From Acinetobacter higginsii (lineage in GTDB: Bacteria > Pseudomonadota > Gammaproteobacteria > Pseudomonadales > Moraxellaceae), in assembly GCF_000369525.1 (NCBI RefSeq), contig NZ_KB850076.1:78872-142871 (forward strand): a stretch of 64,000 nucleotides of DNA. Reading direction: 5' to 3'. The notes under the pieces were generated by a model, which saw only the letters and a list, made by a program, of their open reading frames with translations, was not told the origin of the DNA and did not search any database. Numbering within the stretch: position 1 is the first letter of the stretch; each line of letters starts with the position of its first letter. Position numbers and translations under genes: made by a program. Shown here piece after piece: positions 1 to 12,100 of this stretch.

Positions 1-1917
1 ACAGGCAAGATCAGTGGTGTTGCAGATGGCACGATTGCAGCAGGTTCAACCGAAGCGATTAATGGTGGTCAAATCCATGCTATTGCAGACAGTGTTAAAA
101 ACTCAATTGGTGGTGAAACGACGCTGAATCCAGATGGTTCAATTACCACTTCCAATGTAGGGAACACAGGTCAAAACAACATTCATGACGCGATTGACTC
201 AGTTCGTGGTCAGGCAGTTGCAGCCAAAACTACCGTTACCGAAGGCGACAATATGGTGGTGACGCAGAGCAAGAATGCGGATGGTAGTACTAACTATGAA
301 GTTGCCACTGCAAAAGATGTGAAATTTGACAGTGTTACCGCAACAGATGCAGACGGCAATGAAACCATTCTGGATGCAAAAGGTGTGAGCTTAAAAGACC
401 AAGCTGGAAACACCACAATTCTTGGTCAGGATGGTCTTAGTTTCGCTGACCCGATGGGGAATAGCGTTGGTCCACGTATCAGTGCAAGAGGCATAGATGC
501 AGGCAATACGGTGATTACGGGTGTTGCACCAGGGCGTATTGCAGCAGATTCAACCGATGCAATCAATGGCAGTCAGTTAAAAGGTGTTGCAGATAGTGTA
601 TCGAATGCAATTGGAGGGAATACCACCGTCAATCCAGATGGCAGTATTAACACAAGCAACATTGGTGGAACAGGCAAAGACAACATCAATGATGCAATTG
701 GTGCTGTAGGTAAAGCAGCCCAAGCAGCGAAAACCACAGTAAGCAAGGCTGATGGTGATGAGAATGTCACTGTTACAAGCCGTCCAAATGATGAAGGCGG
801 TACAGACTTCCAAGTTGGCTTATCGAAGGACATTAAAGTTGATAGCGTGACTGCGGGCGATACCGTAATCAATGGCGATGGTTTAACCATTGCAGGTGGT
901 CCAAGCGTGACGAAAGACGGGATTGATGCAGGTGATAACAAAGTCACGGGTGTCGCCGATGGGACTATTGCAGCAGGCTCTAAAGATGCAATCAATGGCG
1001 GTCAATTACATGGTGTTGCAGACAGCGTGAGAAATGTGGTCGGAGGTAATGCCAAAGTGAATCCAGACGGCTCAATTACGACCAGTAATGTGGGTGGTAC
1101 GGGTAAAAACAACATTGATGATGCGATCAACTCTGTTCGAGGTGCGGCTGCAGCAGCCAAATCAACGGTCAGCAATAAAGATGGCAACATTAGCGTAAAC
1201 GAAACGACCAAAGCTGATGGCAGTAAGGACTTTGAAGTCGGTTTAGCCAAAGACATTACCGTAGACAGTGTGACGGCTAAGGATGTTAATACCAATCAGG
1301 TCAATGTAGGTGGCGCTGGTGGAACTACGATTGCAGCAGATGGTGTTCGTATCGTGGAAGGGCCAAGCATGACCAAAGAGGGCATCAATGCGGGTGGCAA
1401 AAAAGTCACAGGTGTTGCGGATGGTGCGATTGCCAGTGGTTCTCAAGATGGAATCAATGGTGGGCAGCTACATCGTTCTTATGAAGATGTTGGTAAGGCG
1501 CTTGGTGGTGGAGCGGGTTATGACCCAAGTACAGGCTGGAAAGGGCCAAGCTACGATGTTGCAGGCGGAAAATATGACAACGTTGGTGATGCATTAGGTG
1601 CAATTGATAACCGTGTAACTAATCTTGGTGATCAGTTACAACAAGCCTTCTACGATACCAATAAGCGTATGGATAAGCTGGAAGACAAAATGTCTGCGGG
1701 GATTGCTGCAACTGCTGCACTTGAAAATGCGCCATTTGTACCTGGTAAGCTCACCATGGCAGCAGGTGCGGCGTATTACAACGAGCAAAGTGCAATTGGT
1801 GTGACCTTCCGTAAGACAGCCGACAATGGTCGTTGGTCACTCACGACTGGGGCGGCAATGGGAAGCCAAGGCAATAGTCCACTGGTTCGAGTTGGTGTCA
1901 GCACCATCATTGATTAA
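1..1917 (+). CDS. Trimeric autotransporter adhesin, C-terminal part (5' end outside window)
   Basis: The reading frame is open from base 1, so this is the 3' part of a larger gene. It encodes stalk repeats with the YadA-type neck signature DAINGSQL/DAINGGQL, then a coiled coil (about the last 100 residues, around NLGDQLQQAFYDTNKRMDKLE) and a C-terminal YadA-type membrane anchor ending in RVGVSTIID. Proteins of this family form homotrimers in the outer membrane and mediate adhesion. Most of the visible stalk is nearly identical to 10729-12150 of the next adhesin gene, while the final anchor segment diverges. The gene is followed after 60 bases by a TpgA-like gene. The head and signal peptide are not visible here. 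Confidence 0.93.
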   Translation, partial: TGKISGVADGTIAAGSTEAINGGQIHAIADSVKNSIGGETTLNPDGSITTSNVGNTGQNNIHDAIDSVRGQAVAAKTTVTEGDNMVVTQSKNADGSTNYEVATAKDVKFDSVTATDADGNETILDAKGVSLKDQAGNTTILGQDGLSFADPMGNSVGPRISARGIDAGNTVITGVAPGRIAADSTDAINGSQLKGVADSVSNAIGGNTTVNPDGSINTSNIGGTGKDNINDAIGAVGKAAQAAKTTVSKADGDENVTVTSRPNDEGGTDFQVGLSKDIKVDSVTAGDTVINGDGLTIAGGPSVTKDGIDAGDNKVTGVADGTIAAGSKDAINGGQLHGVADSVRNVVGGNAKVNPDGSITTSNVGGTGKNNIDDAINSVRGAAAAAKSTVSNKDGNISVNETTKADGSKDFEVGLAKDITVDSVTAKDVNTNQVNVGGAGGTTIAADGVRIVEGPSMTKEGINAGGKKVTGVADGAIASGSQDGINGGQLHRSYEDVGKALGGGAGYDPSTGWKGPSYDVAGGKYDNVGDALGAIDNRVTNLGDQLQQAFYDTNKRMDKLEDKMSAGIAATAALENAPFVPGKLTMAAGAAYYNEQSAIGVTFRKTADNGRWSLTTGAAMGSQGNSPLVRVGVSTIID

Positions 1918-1925
1918 GTTTTTAG

Positions 1926-1945
1926 GGAGAGTCGAAAGGCTCTCC
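1926..1945 (+). terminator. Intergenic hairpin with GAAA loop between adhesin 1 and tpgA
   Basis: An 8-bp stem (GGAGAGTC with GGCTCTCC, one G-U pair) closes a GAAA tetraloop 9 bases after the adhesin stop. The following tract is only weakly U-rich, so it may attenuate transcription or stabilise mRNA rather than terminate fully. A hairpin of similar shape sits at the same place after the second adhesin. Confidence 0.55.
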
Positions 1946-1977
1946 TTTCTTCAAACAATAAATAAGTGAGAACGGAT

Positions 1978-2787
1978 ATGAATAAGATTCAAGCTTTAAT
2001 GATGATGGCGCTTGCGGGCATTGCATTGAATAGTCAGGCAGTCACCCCTGTTGAGGCGCAAGGTGAAGTCGAGTTACAAACGACTGATGAAGTGACTTTT
2101 CCTGAGGTGAATAAAAGTTATCTTAAACTGGTAAAACGTTATGAATACAATGATGTTGCCCGTTTAGATGTGGGCATGAACAAAGACCAATTCCGCCATA
2201 TTCTCGGCAATCCGCACTTTAGTGAAGGTGTCTTTGCGGTGAAAACATGGAACTATGTCTTGGATATTCGCGTGCCGAATACACAGGATTATAAACGTTG
2301 TCAGCTACGCATTGATTTTGACAAGAAATACATTGCCAATCGTTTGTCTTGGAAAGGTGAAGAGTGCCAAGGTTTGATGACTTGGGGCGTGAATAATGTG
2401 GTTCCAGCAGTATTGCCTGCACCAATCCAAACGGCTCCACAGACAGGAACGGTATTTTTTGCCTTTGATCGCTCAGATAGTAATGCGATAGAACCAAACT
2501 CAAGCAATCTTGAGAGTATGGCGACAGCAATTCAGCAATCCGAAAACCCTGTAACTGTTTCGGGTTATGCAGATCGACTTGGTAAGTTTGACTATAACCA
2601 AGACTTGTCTTCACGTCGTGCCAATACAGTAGCTCAGCTATTAGTACAACGAGGCGTAGATCCAAAACGTATTCAAATACAGGTGAGTGGTGGAACCAGT
2701 GTCTATCAGCAATGTTCTGGTCAAGCACGCAATACCCAGTTGGTTGAATGTCTAGCACCAAACCGCCGTGTGAATATTCAGTGGTAA
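1978..2787 (+). CDS. tpgA: TpgA-like outer-membrane/peptidoglycan anchor protein for the adhesin (BamE-like + OmpA-like)
   Basis: The protein is 269 residues when started at ATG 1978; an in-frame GTG at 1966 lies inside the likely ribosome-binding region. It has an N-terminal signal peptide. A BamE/SmpA-like segment at about residues 45-125 (VGMNKDQFRHILGNPHF, then a WNYVLDIRV strand) follows. The C-terminal OmpA-like peptidoglycan-binding domain covers about 150-269 (VFFAFDRSD, then NRRVNIQW). Known context: TpgA of Acinetobacter Tol 5 is encoded just downstream of AtaA and helps display the trimeric adhesin by linking it to peptidoglycan. The same order here supports that role. It probably shares an mRNA with the preceding adhesin. 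Confidence 0.85.
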   Translation: MNKIQALMMMALAGIALNSQAVTPVEAQGEVELQTTDEVTFPEVNKSYLKLVKRYEYNDVARLDVGMNKDQFRHILGNPHFSEGVFAVKTWNYVLDIRVPNTQDYKRCQLRIDFDKKYIANRLSWKGEECQGLMTWGVNNVVPAVLPAPIQTAPQTGTVFFAFDRSDSNAIEPNSSNLESMATAIQQSENPVTVSGYADRLGKFDYNQDLSSRRANTVAQLLVQRGVDPKRIQIQVSGGTSVYQQCSGQARNTQLVECLAPNRRVNIQW

Positions 2788-2803
2788 TTTAAATATAATA
2801 AGA

Positions 2804-2835
2804 AGAGTAAATCGATGTTTAGGTTTGCTCTTTTT
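2804..2835 (+). terminator. Rho-independent terminator after tpgA
   Basis: An 8-bp stem (AGAGTAAA with TTTGCTCT, one G-U pair) is followed directly by a T-run. Confidence 0.7.
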
Positions 2836-3185
2836 ATTTATATAGTTGTTTTATCTTTAATAAATTTAAATGATGTGTTCTGGTTGGTGATTTAATAATT
2901 TTTAAAAAATAATATAAGATGTTGGTTGGTAGAATATGGTTTGTAAAATTAAATATTATTTTTTATTTAACTGTGATTTGAGAAATGTTTCAATTGTAAA
3001 TATGCTCTGCCTATTATGTTTATCAAACATTCCTGTAATGTTAATGTTTTTCTATTTTTTAATCTAATTTTAAAACTTACAAAAAAAGCAACTTAAATGT
3101 TAAGTTTTTGGATGTAACTGTTAAATAGTCCCTCATTTTATTCTCTAAATTAAATAGTGCTTATTAATAAGAAAGGCACTCGATC
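2836..3185. other. AT-rich intergenic region upstream of adhesin 2
   Basis: No gene is seen. The region is very AT-rich and must hold the promoter of the large adhesin, but no clear -35/-10 pair stands out. It contains a short inverted repeat (AACTTA...TAAGTT) near 3090 and a perfect 12-bp palindrome CTTATTAATAAG just upstream of the AAGG ribosome-binding site of the adhesin. Either could be a regulator or nucleoid-protein site (inference). Confidence 0.5.
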
Positions 3186-6100
3186 ATGAATAAAATATAT
3201 CGCTTAGTTTGGAATAAATATTTAGGTTTATGGACGGTTGTTTCAGAGCTTGCACGCGGTACAACGAAAAAACGCAATGTTTCAGTAACATCAACGGTAG
3301 CAGCTCGTAGTCTCCCTCCTTTAAATTCTAATTTACTGTATACACAATCTTTGTTTAAGCCAATTTTATTGGCAACGGTGATGAGTTCGATTTTTTATAG
3401 TAGTCATAGTTTTGCAGGTTATGAGTTGAATGGTGGTTCAACTTTTACGAACTGTACATCGGCAAGTACAGGCAGTGGTACGGAATCAACCAATAGTCTT
3501 GCATTTGGTCCCAATGCTTGTGCGCCTACAAATGATTCAATTGCAATTGGACGAGCGGCATCGACACAATCGGTTGGTGGTGTTTCGAACCAAAGTATTT
3601 CTATTGGTGCATTTTCACGTGCAGGTGGCGACCAATCTGTTGCTTTAGGTGCAAATACTCGGGCAACAGGAAATTCTTCGGTGGCGATTGGTGGTGATGA
3701 TGTTGACCGGTTAGCAAATGATGCTGCTTTAAGAGCAAAATACAACCAAATTACAGGCGGTACGATAGTTGCAGGACAATATCCAACAACAACTGCGATG
3801 CAAGGTTCAACAGCCGTCGGCGTACAGGCAAATGCGACAGGAGACTTTTCTTCTGCTTATGGAATGACTTCCAAAGCTACAGGCGATGCATCTGCAGCTT
3901 TTGGTGTTCAGGCAAATGCCACAGGCCTAGGTGCAGTCGCTTTTGGTGCAGTAGCACAAGCAACAGGAAATGGCTCGGCAGCTTTAGGTGTAAATGCAAC
4001 AGCCTCTGCTAATAATGCAACAGCGATTGGTTCTGGAAATAGTAAGGCTGTTGCAGCAAGAGCGACAGCAGTGGGTGCGACAGCAGTGGGTAATCTTTCA
4101 TTGGCGAGTGGCGTTGGCGCTGCAGCAATTGGACGAAATACACGGGCATCGGGAGATCGATCAATTGCCTTGGGGGATGGTTCTCAATCTACAGCGAATG
4201 GTACGGCTGCTTTTGGGGTAAATGCAAATGCCTCAGCAGATAAAGCAATTGCGATAGGTTCTGGAGAAACGCCTGATACAGCGGCAAAAGCCTCGGCTGT
4301 TGATGCAACTGCGATTGGTAATCGGTCCGTATCGAGCGGTGTAGGTTCAGCAGCTATAGGGCGAGCTGCTCAAGCAACAGGGGATAAATCACTAGCACTA
4401 GGCGATGCTGCACAGGCTGTAACCAGTGGAGATATGGCTGTTGGCGATACAGCTTATGCACGAAGTGGAGCGGGTAATATTTCAGCGATTGCTTTGGGGC
4501 GTAACTCCAAAGCAGATGGAAATAATACTTTAGCAATAGGCAATGCCGCGCAGGCAACAGATAACTTTGCTGCAGCGATTGGTAACTCTGCTGAAGCTAG
4601 TGCTGATAATTCGATTGCAGTGGGTAATTCAGCAAAAGCAGCTGGTAATTTTTCAAGTGCATTGGGAAATACTGCGACTGCAAGTGGCTTAGAAGCATCA
4701 GCTGTTGGGAATAGTGCAACTGCTTCAGGAAACTATGCACTCGCAACTGGAAGTCGGGCACAAGCAACTGCTGAGGAAACAGTCGCTATAGGTCATGCTG
4801 CTACCGCGCAAGGTAGCGGAGATATTGCAATTGGTAGTGATGCCAAGACTGCTTTAGATAATAGCAATAATATTGCAGTAGGGAATAAAGTGACTACAGG
4901 AGCGACAGGCCAAAATGTTGCGATTGGCTCAAGTGGCACGACTGCTAATTCGGAGACAGTTGACGGTGGGGCAGTTGCAATAGGTCGTGATCAGGTAGCT
5001 AATGGTGATGGTGCAGTTGCCATCGGTGATCCAAACCGAGCTAGCGGTAGTGGTGCGGTTGCTTTAGGTAAGGACAACACTGCGGCAGGGGATACAGGTG
5101 CAACCACTTTGGCAAGTGGTGCGGTAGCAATTGGTAACACAAATGAAGCGATTGGTCAGGGTTCAGTTGCCATCGGGAATATTTCTAAAGCATCAGCAGC
5201 TGGTGCTATTGCTTTAGGTGATACTGCTAATGCAGCAAACACCCGTGATATTGCAATGGGGTATGGGGCAACGGCACGAGGTGTTACTGAAGATGATGGC
5301 ATTATTCGTACAGCTACAGCAATTGGTAGTGAAGCGAATGCAGATGGGCGTAATACACTTGCAGTGGGTGAAGCCAGTTCAGCCACGGGTTCAGGTGCAA
5401 ATGCATTAGGTGCAGGCGCAGAAGCGACAGCTGATTTTACCACTGCGACAGGTAATCAGGCAAAAGCAACCGCAGGTCATGCAACCGCAATCGGGAATTT
5501 TGCCGAAGCTTCGGGTGTTGCTGCTACGGTTATGGGTTCAACGGCTAAAGCCAGTGGGGAAACGTTGAGTGCTTTTGGTGCTTTATCAAATGCTTCAGGG
5601 GTTGAGTCAACTGCAATCGGTGCTGGTGCTCAGGCGACGAGTGATAACGCTGTTGCATTAGGTGGAGAAGCTCAGGCGCAAGCAATTCGTGGGACTGCAC
5701 TCGGTTCCAATGCTGTAGCAAGCAATGCCGATGATGTGGCATTAGGTTCAGGTTCAGTCACTGCAGCAGCCAATCCAACATCGAATGGGACCGTTGGCGA
5801 TATTACTTATAACTATGCAGGCACCAGTCCAAGCAGTGTGGTCAGTGTAGGCAGTGAAGGTAGCGAACGCCAAATCACCAATGTTGCTGCAGGTCGTGTC
5901 AGCGAAAGCAGTACTGATGCAATTAATGGTTCACAACTCTATTCAACCCAACAGGCTTTAGGCAATTTGGCTGAGTCAACCGCAAATCATTTAGGCGGTA
6001 ACTCGGTGGTTAATTCAGACGGTTCGATAACCGCACCAAGCTATATCGTGAATGATACTCCAATCAATAATGTTGGTGATGCGATAGAAGCTTTGGATCA

Positions 6101-9100
6101 GGGTTGGAATTTACAAACAAATGGTGCTGGCGCAGATGCCATTAAAGCAGGCGACACAGTTGATATCGGTACAGTTGCGGGCGAAGAAAATCTGACGGTG
6201 ACCAATAATGGCAACACGATTCAATACGGTTTAAACCGAAATCTGAAAGTAGACAGCGTCACTGCGGGAGATACAGTTATTAATACCGATGGTATGACCA
6301 TTACTAATGGTCCAAGTATTACCAAGTCAGGTATTAATGCTGCAGGTAATCCAATTACTAATGTCGGTGCAGGGGTGGCTGACACAGATGCGGTGAATAA
6401 AAGCCAATTAGATGCAGCAACCGCAGCAGGTAAAAATACCGTGAGTGAAGGTAAAAATATCACGGTCACAGAATCAAGCAATGCAGATGGCAGTACCAAT
6501 TATCAAGTCGCAACCGCAGATAACGTTGAGTTTAACAATGTCGCAGTCGGTGATGTCACGATTGATGGAACCACGGGCAAGATCAGTGGGGTAACCGCAG
6601 GTGATGTGAGTGCGACTTCAACTGATGCGATTAATGGCAGCCAGTTGGCAGGTACAGCTAAGAGCGTATCCGATGCTTTGGGTGGCAGTTCAACCGTAAA
6701 CCCTGATGGCACCGTGACTGCACCAAGCTATGAAGTAAATGGAGAAACGGTTCGTAATGTAGGTGATGCCATTGAGCAACTCGATCAAGGTTGGAACTTA
6801 CAAAGCAATGGTGCCAAAGCGGGTGCAGTCAAAGCAGGCGACACCGTTGATATCGGTACAGTTAATGGTGAAGAAAATCTGACTGTCACTAAAGATGGCA
6901 ATACCATTCAATATGGTCTCAATAAAAACCTTCGCGTTGATAGTGTGCGGGCTGGCGACACCTTAGTGAATGATAATGGTGTGACCATTACTAATGGCCC
7001 AAGTATCACCAAGTCTGGTATCAATGCAGCAGGTAACCCAATTAGCAACGTCGGTGCAGGCGTGAATGATAGCGATGCCGTGAATAAAGGTCAGCTCGAC
7101 GATGCCGCTGCGGCAGCCAAAACCCAAGTCACCCAAGGTAAGAACATCACGGTTTCCAAAACCACAGGCGCAAATGGACAGGACATCTATAACGTTGCAA
7201 CCGCAGACAATGTTGAGTTTAACAATGTCACTGTCGGTGATGTCACGATTGATGGCACCACGGGCAAAATCAGTGGTGTAACTGCGGGCGAAGTCAGTGC
7301 AACCTCAGATGAAGCAATCAATGGTAGCCAATTGGCAGGAACAGCCAAGAGCGTATCCGATGCTTTAGGTGGTGGTTCAGTGGTGAATCCAGATGGCACC
7401 GTGACTGCACCAAGCTACACGGTAAATGGTAATAATGTCAGCAACGTTGGCGCCGCGATTTCAGAACTGGACAAAGGCTGGAATTTACAAAGCAATGGTG
7501 CCAATGCTGGTGCAATCAAAGCAGGAGATATGGTTGATATCGGTACAGTCAATGGTGAAGAAAATCTGACTGTGACTAAAGATGGTAACAATATCAAATA
7601 TGGCCTAAACCGTGATCTGAAGGTAGACAGCGTTCGAGCGGGCGATACCTTAATCAATGATAATGGTGTGACCATTAGCAACGGTCCAAGTATCACCAAG
7701 TCAGGCATTAATGCTGCAGGTAATCCAATTAGCAACGTCGGTGCAGGCGTGAATGATACCGATGCTGTCAATAAAGGACAGTTGGACGATGCTGCAGCGG
7801 CAGCGAAAACTGAAGTGACTCAAGGCAAGAACATCATGGTTTCTAAAACCACGGGTGCAAATGGACAAGACATTTATAACGTTGCAACTGCGGATAATGT
7901 TGAGTTTAACAATGTAGACGTAGGTGACGTTGCAATTGATGGCAGCACAGGCAAGATCAGTGGAGTAACCGCAGGTGATGTCAGTGCGACTTCGACAGAT
8001 GCGATTAATGGCAGTCAATTAGCTGGCACAGCCAAGAGCGTATCCGATGCTTTGGGCGGTGGTTCAGTAGTGAATCCAGACGGCACTGTGACTGCGCCAA
8101 GCTATGAGATCAACGGCAACACCATGACCAATGTGGGTGCTGCCTTGACTGAGTTGGATAAAGGTTGGAACTTACAAAGTAACGGTGCCAATGCAGGTGC
8201 AGTCAAAGCAGGGGATACGGTTGATATTGGTACAGTTAATGGTGAAGAAAACCTGACAGTCAGCAAAGATGGTAATACGATTAAGTATGGTCTCAATAAA
8301 AACCTTCGCGTTGATAGTGTCCGAGCAGGCGATACCTTAGTGAATGATAATGGTGTGACCATTACTAATGGCCCAAGTATCACCAAGTCAGGGATTAATG
8401 CCGCAGGTAATCCAATTAGCAATGTCGGTGCAGGCGTGAATGATAGCGATGCCGTCAATAAAGGCCAGCTCGATAATGCCGCAGCGGCAGCCAAAACCGA
8501 AGTCACTCAAGGCAAAAACATCACCGTTTCTAAAACCACAGGTGCAAAAGGACAGGACATCTATAACGTTGCAACTGCGGATAATGTTGAGTTTAACAAT
8601 GTGCAAGTGGGTGATGTCACGATTGATGGCAGCACAGGCAAAATTAGTGGAGTCACTGCGGGCGATGTGAGTGCTACTTCAACCGATGCGATTAATGGTA
8701 GCCAGTTGGCGGGTACAGCGAAGAGTGTATCGGATGCTTTGGGAGGAGGTTCAACGGTTAATCCAGATGGTACAGTGACTGCACCGAGTTATGAAGTAAA
8801 CGGAGAAACGGTTCGTAATGTGGGGGATGCCATTGAGCAACTCGATCAAGGTTGGAACTTGCAAAGTAACGGTGCCAAAGCAGGTGCAGTCAAAGCAGGT
8901 GACACGGTTGATATCGGTACAGTCAATGGTGAAGAAAATCTGACGGTCACCAAAGATGGCAATACCATTCAATACGGACTGAATAAAGATCTGAAAGTTG
9001 ATCGTGTGACTGCGGGTGACACGGTGATTAATACCGATGGTGTCACCATTAGCAACGGGCCAAGTATCACTAAGTCAGGCATTAACGCAGCAGGTAACAA

Positions 9101-12100
9101 GATCACGAATGTGGCACCTGGAACGGCAGGAACAGATGCTGTCAATAAAAGTCAATTAGATGCGACAACAGCGGCAAGTAAAAATACGGTCAGTGAAGGC
9201 AAAAATATCACGATCACAGAATCAAGCAATGCGGATGGCAGTACCAATTATGAAGTCGCAACAGCTGATAATGTGGACTTTAATAATGTGACAGTTGGTG
9301 GTCCAAATGGTATCAACATTGATGGAACCACAGGCAAGATCAGTGGTGTTGCAGATGGCTCAGTTGCCGCAGGTTCTAAAGATGCGGTCAATGGTGGTCA
9401 ACTCAACGATAGCGTTGTGTCTACAGGCGATATCTTGGGTGGTGGCGTGACCAATGAAGGCGGTAAGCTGAATGGTCCATTTACTGTGAGTGGCAAAGGC
9501 TACGATACGGTTGCCGATGCGATTCAAGGTGAAGCTGCAGCCTCTAAAACAGAAGTGACGGAAGGCAAGAATGTTATTGTGACCAAAACTACAGGTGATG
9601 ATGGTCAAGACATCTATAACGTAGCGACCAAAGATGATGTCTCCTTTGATTCGGTTCAAGTGGGTGATGTGAATATTGATGGAGCGACAGGCAAAATCAG
9701 TGGCGTTACAGATGGTACTGTTGCAGCAGGTTCAACAGATGCGATCAATGGTAGCCAGTTGGCAGGTACAGCCAAGAGTGTCTCGGATGCTTTGGGCGGT
9801 GGTTCAGTGGTTAATCCAGATGGCACCGTGACTGCGCCAAGCTATACGGTAAACGGCAATAATGTCACTAATGTTGGAGCAGCCATTTCAGAGCTGGACA
9901 AAGGCTGGAACCTACAAAGTAACGGTGCCAATGCCGGTGCAATCAAAGCAGGTGACACAGTTGATATCGGCACAGTGAATGATGAAGAAAATCTCACGGT
10001 GAGTAAAGAAGGCAAAACGATTCAATATGGTCTGAATAAAGATCTGAAAGTGAATAGTGTCACTGCGGGCGATACGGTGATTAATACCGATGGTGTCACT
10101 ATTGCGAATGGCCCAAGTATCACCAAGTCAGGCATCAATGCAGCGGGTAACCCAATTAGCAATGTTGGTGCAGGTGTTGACGACACTGATGCAGTCAACA
10201 AAGGTCAATTAGACAAAGCCGCTGTTGCATCGAAAACCGAAGTGACCGAAGGTAAGAACGTCACCGTCACTAAAACCACAGGTGCTGATGGTCAAGACAT
10301 CTATAACGTAGCGACCAAAGATGACGTCTCCTTTGATTCGGTTCAAGTGGGTGACGTCAATATTGATGGCACGACAGGCAAAATCAGTGGAGTTACAGAT
10401 GGTACTGTTGCAGCAGGCTCTAAAGATGCAGTCAATGGCGGTCAGCTGAATGATAGCGTTGCCTCTACAGGTGATATCTTGGGTGGTGGCGTGACCAATG
10501 AAGGCGGTAAGTTGAATGGTCCATTTACAGTGAGCGGCAAAGGCTACGATACGGTTGCCGATGCGATTCAAGGTGAAGCTGCTGCTGCGAAAACCGAAGT
10601 GACAGAAGGCAAGAACATTACAGTGACTAAAACCACAGGTGCTGATGGTCAAGATATCTATAACGTTGCAACCAAAGATGATGTGTCATTTGATTCGGTT
10701 CAAGTCGGTGATGTCAACATTGACGGAACTACAGGCAAGATCAGTGGTGTTGCAGATGGCACGATTGCCGCAGGTTCAACCGAAGCCGTGAATGGTGGTC
10801 AAATCCATGCTATTGCAGACAGTGTTCGTAACTCAATTGGTGGTGAAACGACGCTGAATCCTGATGGTTCAATTACTACGGGCAATGTAGGGAACACAGG
10901 TCAAAACAACATTCATGACGCGATTGACTCAGTTCGAGGTCAGGCCGTTGCAGCCAAAACCACGGTGACCGAAGGCGACAATATGGTGGTGACGCAAAGC
11001 AAGAATGCTGATGGCAGTACCAACTATGAAGTAGCTACTGCAAAAGACGTGAAATTTGACAGTGTCACCGCAACAGATGCAGACGGCAATGAAACTATTC
11101 TGGATGCCAAAGGTGTGAGCTTAAAAGACCAAGCTGGAAACACCACAATTCTTGGTCAGGATGGTCTTGGTTTCGCTGACCCGATGGGGAATAGCGTTGG
11201 TCCACGTATTAGTGCAAGAGGCATAGATGCAGGCAATACGGTGATTACAGGTGTTGCACCAGGGCGTATTGCAACTGATTCACAAGATGCAATCAATGGC
11301 AGCCAGTTAAAAGGTGTTGCAGATAGTGTTGCTGGAGCAATCGGTGGAAATACCACGGTGAATCCTGATGGCAGCATTAGCACAAGCAACATTGGTGGAA
11401 CAGGAAAAGACAACATCAATGATGCAATTGGCGCTGTGGGTAAAGCTGCACAAGAGGCCAAAACCACGGTAAGTAAAGCGGCTGGCGACGAAAATGTCAC
11501 TGTAAGTAGTCGTCAAAATGCAGATGGTAGTACGGATTATGAAGTTGGCTTATCGAAGGACGTTAAAGTCGATAGCGTGACTGCGGGTGATACGGTCATC
11601 AATGGCGATGGTTTAACCATTGCAGGCGGTCCAAGCGTGACTAAAGACGGGATTGATGCAGGTGATAACAAAGTCACGGGTGTTGCCGATGGTACTGTAG
11701 CGGCAGGTTCTAAAGATGCGATCAACGGTGGTCAATTACATGGTGTTGCAGACAGCGTGAAAAACGTGGTCGGAGGTAATGCCAAAGTGAATCCAGACGG
11801 CTCAATTACGACCAGTAATGTGGGTGGTACGGGTAAAAACAACATTGATGATGCAATCAACTCAGTTCGAGGTGCGGCTGCAGCAGCCAAATCAACGGTC
11901 AGCAATAAAGATGGCAACATTAGCGTAAACGAAACGACTAAAGCTGATGGCAGTAAGGATTATGAAGTCGGTTTAGCCAAAGACATTACCGTCGACAGTG
12001 TGACGGCTAAGGATGTTAATGCCAATCAGGTCAATGTAGGCGGTGCAGGTGGAACTACGATTGCAGCAGATGGTGTTCGTATCGCGGAAGGACCAAGTAT

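Noticed and set aside
1966..1977. GTG start for tpgA (and GTG 12724 for the short paralogue)
   Set aside because: In both cases GTGAG is better read as the ribosome-binding site for the ATG twelve bases downstream.
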